DNA of 38,543 nucleotides from Candidatus Wallbacteria bacterium. Lineage in GTDB: Bacteria; Muiribacteriota; UBA6191; JACPRK01. A model generated the notes under the pieces. It did not search any database, was not told where the DNA came from, and saw only the letters and a list, made by a program, of their open reading frames with translations. The stretch is taken from positions 1 to 38,543 of the forward strand of contig JACQZN010000043.1 in assembly GCA_016213845.1 (NCBI GenBank), in the 5' to 3' direction. Shown one piece after another: positions 1-8,317 of the stretch (positions are counted from its first letter, which is position 1; each line of letters begins with the position of its first letter). The translations under genes and the position numbers were made by a program.

Positions 1-649
1 CATCTCCTCGCGCGGTGCGGGCAGCATACCTGCCGCCTACCGACGCGCCGGCCCACGCCATCACCGGTCTCGCGACGAATCCGGCGACCCTGCCCAAGGG
101 GCCCGCCGTGGCCGCCAGCGTACTCTGCAGGGCAGCGCCGGCCGCCGAGCCCGCGAGCCCGCCCGCCAGGCCGCCCGCCAGCGAGACGGGCTTGACGTCG
201 TCGACGACCCGGCGCGGGTCGACGCGACCCTTCGAGATAGCCTGCTGGGCGACCGAGGAAGCGACTGGAAACGCCACATCGACGGCGAGGCTCGTCGGAT
301 CGAAGGCTCCGCGAACGTTCTTTCGGATCGGGAGAGGAGTCAGCGAGTCCGCGATGGCGCCGCGGACAGTTGCATGCGGTGAGCCGGAGATCGCCAGGTG
401 GTGGGAGACCCCACCGCGCGGCAGGGCGCGCGAAAGGGCGGCAACCACCGGCTTCGAGCGGGCCCGCACCGCGGCGCCGATCTCGAAGGTGCGGTTCCGC
501 GCGGCCGAGACGCCGCTCGGATCGTGTTGTTCCAGCCCGGCCATGGGGTCGAACTCCAGCGGCACGCTCCAGGCACGCTCCACGCCCACGACCGCAAGTA
601 TCAAGATGAAGAGGCTCACACGCAGGAAGGCATTTGAGAGTTTGTTCAT
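1..649 (-). CDS. Secreted protein of unknown function, C-terminus cut off by the window edge
   Basis: The minus-strand frame is open from an ATG at 649 to the left edge (216 codons, no stop). A GGAGTG ribosome binding site lies at 655-660, 5 bases before the ATG. The N-terminus (MNKLSNAFLRVSLFILILAV...) is a typical Sec signal peptide, with likely cleavage after about residue 28. Residues about 152-175 form an Ala/Gly-rich hydrophobic stretch with GGLAGGLAGSAAG spacing, like a glycine-zipper membrane segment, and a second hydrophobic stretch follows. No catalytic motif is recognisable. The protein is exported and may insert in, or associate with, a membrane. I do not recognise the family. The plus-strand frame over the same bases is antisense and was discarded. 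Confidence 0.7.
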   Translation of the reverse strand, partial: MNKLSNAFLRVSLFILILAVVGVERAWSVPLEFDPMAGLEQHDPSGVSAARNRTFEIGAAVRARSKPVVAALSRALPRGGVSHHLAISGSPHATVRGAIADSLTPLPIRKNVRGAFDPTSLAVDVAFPVASSVAQQAISKGRVDPRRVVDDVKPVSLAGGLAGGLAGSAAGAALQSTLAATAGPLGRVAGFVARPVMAWAGASVGGRYAARTARGD

Positions 650-813
650 CGTTTCACTCCAGAAATTGCGGTCTCCGCGGGATCGCCGCCGTCTAGTGCG
701 CTTCGAAAGGCGGGGGAGGCATTGCTCGAAGGGCTTCTATCTTCGGGTAGCCATAACAAACGCCGTGCCAGAGCGTATGCTCGTGGCCTGGAGCTCGATG
801 CGGCCCCAGACCG

Positions 814-841
814 TGGAAAGGAGCTTTCCAGGGCCTGGAAA
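814..841. terminator. Overlapping alternative hairpins, possible terminator or attenuator-like structure
   Basis: TGGAAAG at 814-820 pairs with CTTTCCA at 824-830. The same bases, TTTCCAG at 825-831, can instead pair with CTGGAAA at 835-841. The two stems are mutually exclusive. They lie just past the stop of the minus-strand remnant at 850-999. No T-tract follows on either strand, so a Rho-independent terminator is not proven. Confidence 0.25.
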
Positions 842-849
842 CTCGCGAG

Positions 850-999
850 TCACTGCGCAGGCACGTACGGCCTCAGCGGCCGCCCTCCCTGGCTCTTGAA
901 GGAGACCGCCGAGCCATAACTCATGTAGGGGCCGTCATTGAGAAACCGGCCGCCGCCGGCGACGATCGAATTGTCGCCGGGCAGCGGCGTGATGAGCAT
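850..999 (-). pseudogene. Short coding-like frame, probable 3' remnant of a lost gene
   Basis: From an ATG at 999 the minus strand reads 49 residues to a TGA at 850-852, including GDNSIVAGGGRFLNDGPYMS and ending in RPLRPYVPAQ. The composition looks like real protein rather than chance GC-rich frame. An in-frame TAG lies five codons upstream of the ATG and no good ribosome binding site is visible, so an intact short gene is less likely than the tail of a decayed gene. I do not recognise the family. Confidence 0.3.
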
Positions 1000-1078
1000 C
1001 CGCGACGTGCTCTATGCCGGGGGCGGCCCCCCTACCCCGACCGTGCGGGCAAGGCAGATCGGTTGGCGCGATTGAGCG

Positions 1079-1095
1079 TTGGCACGAAGGTTGAT
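1079..1095 (+). promoter_or_regulatory. Sigma-54-like -24/-12 promoter element
   Basis: TTGGCACGAAGGTTGAT matches the sigma-54 consensus YTGGCACG-N4-TTGCW at nearly every position. The GG of the -24 box and the TTG of the -12 box are at the right spacing. The exception is the -12 C, which is A here. It lies 50 bases upstream of the hydrolase start at 1145. A sigma-54 activator gene sits in the same cluster (5968-7326), which makes the match more credible. Confidence 0.45.
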
Positions 1096-1144
1096 TGACG
1101 GTCGGCGAACCGGGAGCTCCCAGGCTGAAAGGAGTCATCTTTCG

Positions 1145-2449
1145 ATGAAGGCCCAGAACATCCCTCATGTCGCTCGTCAGTGGCGCGGTGTTGCCGTGCT
1201 CGCCCTCCTTGTCAGCAACTCGGCAATGCCGGCCCTATCCCAGGAACCCGGATTCGACGACGTGGCTCTGGTGAGCTCTCGGGGCGGGCAGAGCCCTCGC
1301 GTGGCCGTCCTGACGCTCGACCGGGAGGCGCTCTTCAACCGCCTGATGGCTCAGGAACGCTCGGAGCACTCCAACGCGAGCCATCTCTCGTTCCTGGACC
1401 GCGGACTCCGAAGCTCGCCCTTCCGGGCGGATGCGGCAAGCATCTCGGTGCAGCTGGCCAGTCCCGCCGGAAGGGAGAATGCGAAGGGCGAGGAGATGCC
1501 CGCGCGCGGGCGAATGCCGAGAGTCATCGAGGGGTCCACTCTCGCCGGCCTTCACCCTGTCATCAAGAGCGCATGTGTCGTATCGGCGTCTGTCGGACCG
1601 GAAGGACTTCGAGCACGCTGGAGCGGACGCGACGCGACTGTGAACACGCAGTACTGGAGCGCCACGAAGATTCTGCAGGCATTCAATCTGGTGAGTCTGG
1701 TGAACGCCCGACGCCCCGGGGTGCCGCTTGACGACATGGTTGTCCGGCCGGCGGGCGGGGGCTCGCCGACGATTCGTGTATCCGATCTGCTACAGGACAT
1801 CGTGTCGTACGACGCCGGTCCGGGCCGCTCCAACGCCGGAGCGGAGACACTGGGTCGCTTCTTTCTGCGTGAGCAGCGGCAAGCCGCGCTCCGCGCCCTC
1901 ACCGGACATGCGGTGCAGTTCGCGGGGGCCTACGGCGGCGGCTCGCTCATCGCGAGGCCCGAACTGGCAACCAGGAGCGGCGAAGTGATCGCGCGTGCCC
2001 CGGCGTCTGTCGGGGTTCCCGGTCCGAACCTCATATCGGCATATGACCTGACCCGGGTGCTCGCGATGGCGGCGTGGCACCCGCACCTCGAGGAGTCCGC
2101 AAGACTGCCCGACGCGCAGTGGCACAGTGTCCAGACCGTGCTGCAGGCGATGGGTCACGACAGCGCGCGCTACCTCGACGTGGCGATTCAATCGCTCGGT
2201 TTGAAAGGCAAGATCGCGGCTCCCGTGCTGGCAAGCAAACTCGGGTTCGGAGTATCGAGCGCCTCCGGTATAACCGAACTGACCTACACGGCGGTGATCC
2301 AGTTCACAGATCTTCGGCATTCGAACCGGCCGGTACGCCGCGCCTGCTTCTCCCTGAAGGGCGTACACTCCAACGCCGTGGAGCTCGACGCGCGAATTGC
2401 GGTCGAAGTCACCGAAATCGTCCGACTTCTCGCCAATGAGCGGCTCTGA
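1145..2449 (+). CDS. Secreted serine hydrolase of the beta-lactamase/penicillin-binding fold
   Basis: This 434-residue exported protein has the three motif positions of the serine beta-lactamase/DD-peptidase fold. An SxxK box (S-A-T-K) lies at residues 172-175, an SxN-type box reading S-Y-D at 221-223, and a KTG-type box reading K-L-G at 365-367. The segment NLISAYDLTRVL resembles the helix before the last box in class A-like enzymes. The N-terminus (residues 1-31) is a signal peptide. The ATG at 1145 follows AAAGGAG at 1129-1135. An in-frame start at 1079 would overlap the sigma-54-like element. The SxN and KTG boxes are both atypical, so the substrate could be a peptide or ester rather than a beta-lactam, or the protein could be non-catalytic. 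It begins an apparent operon with the AlkB-type gene 34 bases downstream. Confidence 0.6.
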   Translation: MKAQNIPHVARQWRGVAVLALLVSNSAMPALSQEPGFDDVALVSSRGGQSPRVAVLTLDREALFNRLMAQERSEHSNASHLSFLDRGLRSSPFRADAASISVQLASPAGRENAKGEEMPARGRMPRVIEGSTLAGLHPVIKSACVVSASVGPEGLRARWSGRDATVNTQYWSATKILQAFNLVSLVNARRPGVPLDDMVVRPAGGGSPTIRVSDLLQDIVSYDAGPGRSNAGAETLGRFFLREQRQAALRALTGHAVQFAGAYGGGSLIARPELATRSGEVIARAPASVGVPGPNLISAYDLTRVLAMAAWHPHLEESARLPDAQWHSVQTVLQAMGHDSARYLDVAIQSLGLKGKIAAPVLASKLGFGVSSASGITELTYTAVIQFTDLRHSNRPVRRACFSLKGVHSNAVELDARIAVEVTEIVRLLANERL

Positions 2450-2483
2450 GTTCTCGAGGTCGAGCGGAAGAAAGGAGACAATC

Positions 2484-3542
2484 ATGACTGGCTGTTCGGC
2501 CTGGCAAGCACTCCCGTACTCGCTCTCCTTTACGATTCCACTCTCCGTGGCGATCGGTCAGTGGTTGGGAGGAGGCTTTGCGTATCTGGCGCCGGGGTAC
2601 GTCTTCGGGCTCCTTCCGGTGGCGGACTGGCTGGTAGGAGCCGGATCCGGAGCGGCCACGCGGCCGAGTCGAGCAGCTCCCGCCCCTGAGTTTTCCGCCC
2701 TGCTCAGGCTCCACGTGCTGGTCCAGTATGCCCTGCTGGCGTCGGGTTGCTGCCTCGTGGCTAGCCGCGCGATGACATGGATGGAGCTCGTGGGCCAGGT
2801 GCTCTCGATGGGGATAGCTTCCGGCGCGATCGCCATCAATGTGGCCCACGAGCTGATTCACCGCTCCCGACGGCTCGACCAGTTCCTGGGCCGGCTGCTG
2901 CTGCTCTCGTCAGCGTATACCCACTTTGCCGTCGAACACGTGCGCGGTCACCACAGGTTCGTCGGCACCGATCGCGATCCGGTCTCCGCCCGGCTTGGAG
3001 AATCTTTCTGGGCCTTCTATCCGCGCGCCGTGACGGGCTCGCTCCGGAGCGCGTGGGCACTGGAGTGTGAACGGCTGCGCGGACTGGGATTGCCGGCAAG
3101 TTGCTGGAGCAATTCGATGGTGCAGTACGGTTTTGCGACGGCCGGGGTAGCGTGTGCTACGCTCTTCGCGTGGGGCCTGCCGGGGCTCATCTTCTACCTC
3201 GTGAGCGCCTTTGTCGGCTTCTCCCTGCTCGAGGTCGTCAATTACGTCGAACACTACGGCCTTCGCCGCTCGGTCGACGGCACCGATCGACCAGAGTCCG
3301 TCGGCTGGCAACACTCCTGGAACGTCGACTATCGAGTTGGCCGCTGGGTTCTCTTCGAACTTACCCGCCACTCCGATCATCACATGCACGCCAGCAAACC
3401 GTACGAACATCTGGAGTTCTCCGAGCTGGGTCCGGAGCTTCCGGCGGGCTATCCCGCGATGATCCTGCTGGCGCTCGTTCCCTGGCTCTGGCACCGGGTC
3501 ATGGATCCACTGGCATCGGCTGTTTGCCCTCCGGCAAAATAG
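2484..3542 (+). CDS. alkB: AlkB-type membrane di-iron hydroxylase (alkane 1-monooxygenase family)
   Basis: This 352-residue integral membrane protein carries all four signatures of the AlkB family. These are HELIH at 122-126, EHVRGHH at 151-157, NYVEHYGL at 253-260 and RHSDHHMH at 295-302. The histidines bind the non-haem di-iron centre. The family oxidises the terminal carbon of alkanes or related chains, taking electrons from rubredoxin. Hydrophobic segments lie around residues 9-50, 73-120 and 217-250. The ATG at 2484 has AAAGGAGA at 2471-2478. The protein is somewhat shorter than typical AlkB (about 400 residues). No rubredoxin or rubredoxin reductase gene is nearby. The genes on either side are a secreted serine hydrolase and a kinase, which is unusual company. 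The family call is firm; the substrate (alkane, fatty acid or other lipid) is open. Confidence 0.88.
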   Translation: MTGCSAWQALPYSLSFTIPLSVAIGQWLGGGFAYLAPGYVFGLLPVADWLVGAGSGAATRPSRAAPAPEFSALLRLHVLVQYALLASGCCLVASRAMTWMELVGQVLSMGIASGAIAINVAHELIHRSRRLDQFLGRLLLLSSAYTHFAVEHVRGHHRFVGTDRDPVSARLGESFWAFYPRAVTGSLRSAWALECERLRGLGLPASCWSNSMVQYGFATAGVACATLFAWGLPGLIFYLVSAFVGFSLLEVVNYVEHYGLRRSVDGTDRPESVGWQHSWNVDYRVGRWVLFELTRHSDHHMHASKPYEHLEFSELGPELPAGYPAMILLALVPWLWHRVMDPLASAVCPPAK

Positions 3543-3589
3543 AAGGAGCAGTCCGCTCCGAAACGGGCTCCTTCACGTCTCGAGGCCAC

Positions 3590-5668
3590 ATGGACACACG
3601 CGAACTGACCGCTGGTATGACGTTCGGCGAGTTCAGGCTCGAGGAGTGCATCGGGCATGGCGCCACCGGCAAGGTGTTCCGGGCCCGCCAGCTCTCGCTG
3701 GGACGCACCGTGGCACTCAAGGCGCTGGCCAGTTCTCCGGCCACGCGGTGCAAACTACTCGATCGGTTTCTGCTGGAAGGAAGACTGGCCGCGCGCGTGA
3801 GACACCCGGCCGTGGTTCAGGTTTTCGATGCCGGCGAGCACCGGGGCATCCGCTACCTGGTGTACGAGCTCGTGGAAGGCGGCAATCTCAGATCGAGATT
3901 GGCTGAGACCGATTCACTTGCGCTGGAGCAGGTGATGGCCATCGGCCGGAGCTGTAGCAGCGGGCTCGCGGCAATTCACGAGGCGGGAATCCTGCACCGA
4001 GACGTCAAGCCGGCCAACATCTTCCTGTCGGATACTCGCGGCGCGCTGTTGGGCGATCTGGGTTGCGCCAAGGACCTGGTGGGAGAGGACTTGCTGACGA
4101 CACAGGGATTCGTCGTTGGAACGCCGGCGTACATGACTCCCGAGGTCGCGCGAGGCGAGGGAGCTTGCGCCGCTTCCGATCTCTACGGACTGGGGCTGGT
4201 GCTCTTCGAGTGCCTGACCCGGCGGATGCCCTTTGAATCCCTGGACCCGGCTACCCTCATGACGCTGCACGCCTATCACGAGGCTCCACGGCTCCGCGAG
4301 CTCTGCCCGGAATTGCCTACCGAACTTTGCGAAGTGGTCGACTCCCTCCTCGCCAAGCGGCCGGGGCTCCGACCCCAGAGCGCCCAGAGGGTCGCCGACC
4401 AGCTCGCCTCCCTGGAGCGGAAGCTCGCGATCAGGGCCGCCGCCCGGACGGCGCGTGGCGCGGCTGCCGTCGCCGATGCTCCCTTTGAGAAGCCGCCGCC
4501 GCATCACGGCGTTCCGCCCGGGGTAGCGTCAGGAGCCCGGAGGGCCGGGGGGACCGCGATTGCCATGGTGCTGGTTGCCACGGCATTCATTCTCTCGCGG
4601 CAATGGCAGACGCTGCCGGCGCCGGCCGCTTCTACGCCTTCGCCGCTGGCCCCACGCGGGGACCGCGCTGAGGTCGAGGCCTCGAAGGCGACTGCAAAGG
4701 CCAGGGCGACACTCGAAGCTCTGCGGCGGCGCTCCAAGATGATCCGGCGAGTACGTGAGCGCTCACCACCGGAACTGCGCTCTCTGCTCGCGGACGGATG
4801 GCGGGATGCAGTCAGGGACCTCACCCGGGCCGTCCGGCTGCATGCCGGACTACTCAGGCAGAATCGCACGGAATCAGGTGATGTCGCGGGCAGGCTCATG
4901 CTGGAGGCCTTTGGCGTCAAAAGAGGCATCCAGGAAGACTTCAGGGAAGTGTTGGTCGCCTACGAGTTCGAGAAGCCAACCATCGGGCAAGTGGGCCTCG
5001 GCGGAGTCCTGGCGCAAGAGCGTGAAACCCAGAAGCTGGCCGAGTTGTTCGCCGACGGCCTGGGAACCTTCTTGCAGTTCGTGCAGACCGAGTCGGAGCT
5101 GCCCTCGCATTGCGTGTTCGATGCCGGATTGGCCTGTATGTTCTCCTGCTCGCGGCGAGCTGCTCCCAGTAAACAGGACACGCTAGCGCCTCTCCAGCAG
5201 CGCATTCTCGCGCTGGCCCGCCGCAGCTGGACTACGCTCATCGGTCCCGAGCGGCACGATCCGTCCGACGCGGAGGCCGCGCTGCAGCTGATCCTCGCGC
5301 TGCTGCACGTCGGTTCGCGCCAGGAGGCGCTGAGCTTGATTCGGGAGGCCCTGCAGACACCGCGGAGGCATGATCCTCGATCCCTGCTGATCGAGTTCAA
5401 TTTGCGGGGTGTCCGCATCGAGATCGAGCGCGACCCCACGCACTTCACGGCGAGCCACTCCGAGGTCGAGGCAGCCCTGGCCGAGTGGTGCGGGCTGAGG
5501 GATGACATCATCACCCGCTGGCCCTGGGACCCCAGAGCCAAAGACACCGGCGCCGAACCGGCGCTGCGCACGGCGGCAACGCGGTGCCTCGAGTTCGCCC
5601 GCGGACGCGTCCGCCGACTCTCCGAAACTCTCGGCTCACCGCCCCCTGCGGAGCCTGTCCGCCGATGA
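3590..5668 (+). CDS. Transmembrane Ser/Thr protein kinase with unknown extracytoplasmic domain
   Basis: This 692-residue protein has an N-terminal Hanks-type kinase domain at about 10-290. The glycine loop IGHGATGKVF is at 21-30, the ATP-binding lysine is K44 (VALK), the catalytic loop HRDVKPAN is at 136-143 (D138), and GTPAYMTPE closes the activation segment. The metal-binding DFG triplet reads DLG (156-158). One transmembrane helix lies at about 321-338. A roughly 350-residue alpha-helical C-terminal part follows, presumably outside the cytoplasmic membrane, and I recognise no domain in it. The ATG at 3590 is 47 bases after the AlkB-type gene and probably in its operon. The frame stays open upstream inside that gene, but the upstream reading is a shadow. 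The FHA-type sigma-54 activator downstream could be its phosphorylation partner; that link is inference. Confidence 0.87.
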   Translation: MDTRELTAGMTFGEFRLEECIGHGATGKVFRARQLSLGRTVALKALASSPATRCKLLDRFLLEGRLAARVRHPAVVQVFDAGEHRGIRYLVYELVEGGNLRSRLAETDSLALEQVMAIGRSCSSGLAAIHEAGILHRDVKPANIFLSDTRGALLGDLGCAKDLVGEDLLTTQGFVVGTPAYMTPEVARGEGACAASDLYGLGLVLFECLTRRMPFESLDPATLMTLHAYHEAPRLRELCPELPTELCEVVDSLLAKRPGLRPQSAQRVADQLASLERKLAIRAAARTARGAAAVADAPFEKPPPHHGVPPGVASGARRAGGTAIAMVLVATAFILSRQWQTLPAPAASTPSPLAPRGDRAEVEASKATAKARATLEALRRRSKMIRRVRERSPPELRSLLADGWRDAVRDLTRAVRLHAGLLRQNRTESGDVAGRLMLEAFGVKRGIQEDFREVLVAYEFEKPTIGQVGLGGVLAQERETQKLAELFADGLGTFLQFVQTESELPSHCVFDAGLACMFSCSRRAAPSKQDTLAPLQQRILALARRSWTTLIGPERHDPSDAEAALQLILALLHVGSRQEALSLIREALQTPRRHDPRSLLIEFNLRGVRIEIERDPTHFTASHSEVEAALAEWCGLRDDIITRWPWDPRAKDTGAEPALRTAATRCLEFARGRVRRLSETLGSPPPAEPVRR

Positions 5669-5967
5669 CCCCGGCTGGTGCCTCTCCGGTGAGCGCTCCG
5701 CCGTCCCAGTCGGATTGGCGTCGGCCTGGAGTTCGACCCCTAACCGCTGCAAGTCAGCCTCCCTCCCCGCAACGACGACGAGGCAGGGCGGGCCGAACCG
5801 CGCGTGGTGGGCCTGCCGAACAGTGGGCGAGTTCCGGCTGAAAGTTACGGCCGAGCCATGCAAGGCTCGACCAGGCTGCGGAGACTGCCGCGATAGCCGA
5901 GCCGTTTTTCCCCCCGGACTGGCTGGTGGCGCACCATGGCTGGTAAACTTAGGCCTGTGCTCTCTGT
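5669..5967 (+). other. Intergenic region before the sigma-54 activator gene
   Basis: About 300 bases show no gene. A 6-bp hairpin (CGAGCC at 5852-5857 with GGCTCG at 5864-5869) lies in the middle, without a T-tract. An extended -10 element sits at the right end. The region separates the kinase from the activator, so these two genes are probably not on one obligate transcript. Confidence 0.4.
5941..5949 (+). promoter_or_regulatory. Extended -10 promoter element
   Basis: TGGTAAACT fits TGn-TAnnnT (extended -10) and ends 18 bases before the ATG at 5968, leaving room for a leader of about 10-12 bases. No clear -35 box is visible, as is usual for extended -10 promoters. The same TGGTAA(A/G)CT word recurs in front of the second kinase gene. 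Confidence 0.45.
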
Positions 5968-7326
5968 ATGGTGATACGAAAAGAGATTCCGGTGGGCGAA
6001 TCCCCCTCATCGCGGCAGGGCTCTGTCGACGGTACCGAGAGAATCGAGGGCCTGGGGTCAGCCGCGATTCGCGTTCGGTGTTGCCGGCTCGTGGTCGTGG
6101 AGGGGCCGGATACCGGCCTGAGCCAAACGTTCGACGGGGGCTCTGTCACAGTCGGGTCCGGGTCCGAATCCGACCTGCGTCTCCAGGATCGCGCCGTCTC
6201 CCGAACGCACGTCATCCTGGAACTGACGCGTGACGGCTACCGGCTTCGGGACCTGGACTCCAGCAACGGCACTTTCGTCGACGGCGTGCGCGTGAAGGAG
6301 GCTTTCCTGCATCCGGGAGGTGTCCTCCAGATGGGAAGGACGCGACTCCGGTTCGAGCCGGCTGACCAGGAGATATCCACGGTTCCGAGCTCAGTTGAGA
6401 ACTTTCACGGAATACTCGGTTCCAGTCCCTCGATGCGCAAGCTCTTCGGGGTTCTCGAGCGGCTGGCCCCGACGGGAGTCTCCGTTCTGATAACGGGAGA
6501 ATCCGGAACGGGAAAGGAACTGGTCGCCAAAGCGCTACACGATGCATCGCCCCGAGCCACGGCTCCCTTCGTCGTCTTCGACTGCGCCAACACGGACCGA
6601 GAGTTCATCCGAAGCGAGCTTTTCGGACACGAGGCCGGAGCGTTCACCGGCGCGGCCGGGGCCCGGGCTGGCGCCTTCGAATGCGGGAACGGAGGCACGG
6701 TGTTTCTGGATGAGCTGGGCGAGTTGCCGCTGGAACTCCAGCCCAGGCTCTTGCGCGTGCTCCAGGAGCGCCGGGTGACGCGCTTGGGCGGCTCGCAAGA
6801 AAGACGAGTCGACGTGCGCGTCGTGTCGGCGACAAATCGTGATCTGCTTGCCATGGCGGCCAGCGGCGCCTTCCGCGAGGATCTCTACTATCGACTGGCG
6901 CAGATCGTTCTTCCCGTGCCTGCGCTGCGGGAACGCCCGCAGGACATCGGCCTGTTGGCGAGGTCGTTTCTTTCGAAAGCTCCGGGGAACAAGCGATTCA
7001 CCACAGGGGCGGTGGCCAAGCTAGCGAGCATGCCGTGGCCAGGAAATGTCCGAGAGCTGCGAAACTGCGTGGACGTGACCGCTGCCTTGACCGCCGGAGC
7101 CGAGATCGGCCCCGAGGAGCTGCACGAGGCCGCGATCGCGGCACCGCCTTCGAGGCCTCCCGCGCGTGGAGGTATGAGCTCGACTCTGGACGAAGTCGAG
7201 CGCGAGACGATCGAGCGAGCGCTTGGGGAGTGCCTGGGGAACATCTCGAAGACGGCCCGAGTGCTCGGAATCTCTCGGCCGACATTGAGGGCAAAGCTTC
7301 GCAGGTTCGGATTGCGTGATTGCTAG
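5968..7326 (+). CDS. FHA-domain sigma-54-dependent transcriptional activator
   Basis: This 452-residue protein has three parts. An N-terminal FHA domain spans about 38-130, with the phosphothreonine-binding hallmarks VGSG, SRTH and SSNGTFVDG. A sigma-54-interacting AAA+ ATPase spans about 148-375, with Walker A GESGTGKE near 177-184, the sigma-54 contact loop GAFTGA at 224-229 and Walker B GGTVFLDELGELP near 242-254. A Fis-type helix-turn-helix forms the C-terminus (NISKTARVLGISRPTLRAKL). The family opens sigma-54 holoenzyme at -24/-12 promoters. FHA versions usually respond to Ser/Thr kinases instead of a histidine kinase. The kinase gene lies directly upstream and a sigma-54-like element lies at 1079-1095, so a local circuit is plausible. 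The ATG at 5968 has no strong ribosome binding site. Confidence 0.9.
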   Translation: MVIRKEIPVGESPSSRQGSVDGTERIEGLGSAAIRVRCCRLVVVEGPDTGLSQTFDGGSVTVGSGSESDLRLQDRAVSRTHVILELTRDGYRLRDLDSSNGTFVDGVRVKEAFLHPGGVLQMGRTRLRFEPADQEISTVPSSVENFHGILGSSPSMRKLFGVLERLAPTGVSVLITGESGTGKELVAKALHDASPRATAPFVVFDCANTDREFIRSELFGHEAGAFTGAAGARAGAFECGNGGTVFLDELGELPLELQPRLLRVLQERRVTRLGGSQERRVDVRVVSATNRDLLAMAASGAFREDLYYRLAQIVLPVPALRERPQDIGLLARSFLSKAPGNKRFTTGAVAKLASMPWPGNVRELRNCVDVTAALTAGAEIGPEELHEAAIAAPPSRPPARGGMSSTLDEVERETIERALGECLGNISKTARVLGISRPTLRAKLRRFGLRDC

Positions 7327-7449
7327 CGGCGAGAGCCTGCGGCCAATTCTTGCCGATCGGAAGGCCCCTTCCACGGACGGCTCGGAGCTCATGCAGGGCG
7401 CGACGGGTCCAACCGCTCAGAACAAGAATAGGGTCAACTCGACTTGCCC

Positions 7450-8160
7450 CTATTTTCCCAGTGCGTCCGCCGCATCGGCGACTTCGGATCTTTGGGGGGG
7501 CGGAAGTTGCCCTGGCCGGCCGGGCCTTCGAGGGGCCACGCGGCGTCCCGAGTGGTGTTCCAGGCGAGTGAGGAACGCTGCGGAGCCGAGGGCACGTCCA
7601 GTGCGGGTGTGCCTGCGGAGCGAGTTGACCACCTGCGGCTGCGGGTCGTCCTTGAGAAATGCCGACCAGTCCCCGAACTGGGTCGTCAGGAAGTGGGACG
7701 ACAGTATCGGGTCGACCTCTCCTCCGGCATGCGCTCGAGCGCTCGACCAGGGGTATGCCTCGGCGACGCCTACGAGGCCCGCGCGCACGGGGTTGGTCTC
7801 GACGTATCGAACTGCAGCAATCAGATGCGCCTCGTCGAGCACGCAACTATAGAAAGGGCCCTGCCAGATGTGACCCTTCCAGCCATTCCGGAAGTTGATA
7901 TGTCGCGAGTACATCGAGTGCACCTCCGCCAGACCCTTCGTGAGGCTATCTTCGAGCTCGGGAACGACGATGAGATGAACGTGGTTATCCATCAGACAAT
8001 AGGCCCACACCTGGAAGCGCTTGCTTTCGGCCGCTGCTTTCAGCAGCATCAAGTAGAGTCGACGATCGGCGGGAGTGAAGAAGACTTGCTCGCGCCGATT
8101 GCCGCGCTGCGTCACGTGATGAGGCTCGCCGGGAACCACCAATCGTTTGGATCGCGCCAT
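7450..8160 (-). CDS. REP-associated tyrosine transposase (IS200-like Y1 transposase)
   Basis: This 236-residue protein starts with the RAYT-type beginning MARSKRLVVPGEPHHVTQRG. It has the HUH metal-binding pair in YCLMDNHVHLIVVP (HVH at 60-62) and a probable catalytic tyrosine at Y84 within HSMYSRHIN. The segment VRYVETNPVRAGLV is also typical. The enzyme cuts and rejoins single-stranded DNA at hairpin repeats and is thought to spread REP sequences. I chose the ATG at 8160. An in-frame start about 12 codons upstream is possible. Still longer readings run into the palindromic repeat and are unlikely to be translated. The C-terminal tail past about residue 160 is Arg/Pro-rich. The opposite-strand frame is antisense. 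Confidence 0.88.
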   Translation of the reverse strand: MARSKRLVVPGEPHHVTQRGNRREQVFFTPADRRLYLMLLKAAAESKRFQVWAYCLMDNHVHLIVVPELEDSLTKGLAEVHSMYSRHINFRNGWKGHIWQGPFYSCVLDEAHLIAAVRYVETNPVRAGLVGVAEAYPWSSARAHAGGEVDPILSSHFLTTQFGDWSAFLKDDPQPQVVNSLRRHTRTGRALGSAAFLTRLEHHSGRRVAPRRPGRPGQLPPPQRSEVADAADALGK

Positions 8161-8317
8161 AGCTTTCAGACCTCTCTCTTTCTTTCGGGAAACCATGTAG
8201 GACCGCCTAGCGTGTTCTGGTCCGGGTTGGCCCGGATTCTTACCAGCTGTTAGCAGGCGCTGGCGCTTAAATCGGCTGAAATCGGCTGAAAAGGAGCGTA
8301 GCGGGATAGGGGCAGCC

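Larger units (their letters stand above)
650..1144. other. Intergenic region between divergent genes
   Basis: This stretch of nearly 500 bases separates two divergently transcribed secreted-protein genes. It holds overlapping hairpins (814-841), a short coding-like minus-strand frame that looks like a gene remnant (850-999), and a sigma-54-like element (1079-1095) in front of the rightward gene. The rest shows no convincing gene, and the codon pattern in all frames looks non-coding. Confidence 0.5.

Noticed and set aside
15..899. 294-residue plus-strand frame at the left edge
   Set aside because: It is antisense to the signal-peptide-bearing minus-strand gene, is full of Arg/Pro/Ser, and has no ribosome binding site.
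7444..8253. 269-residue plus-strand frame across the transposase
   Set aside because: It is antisense to the RAYT gene with its HUH motif.
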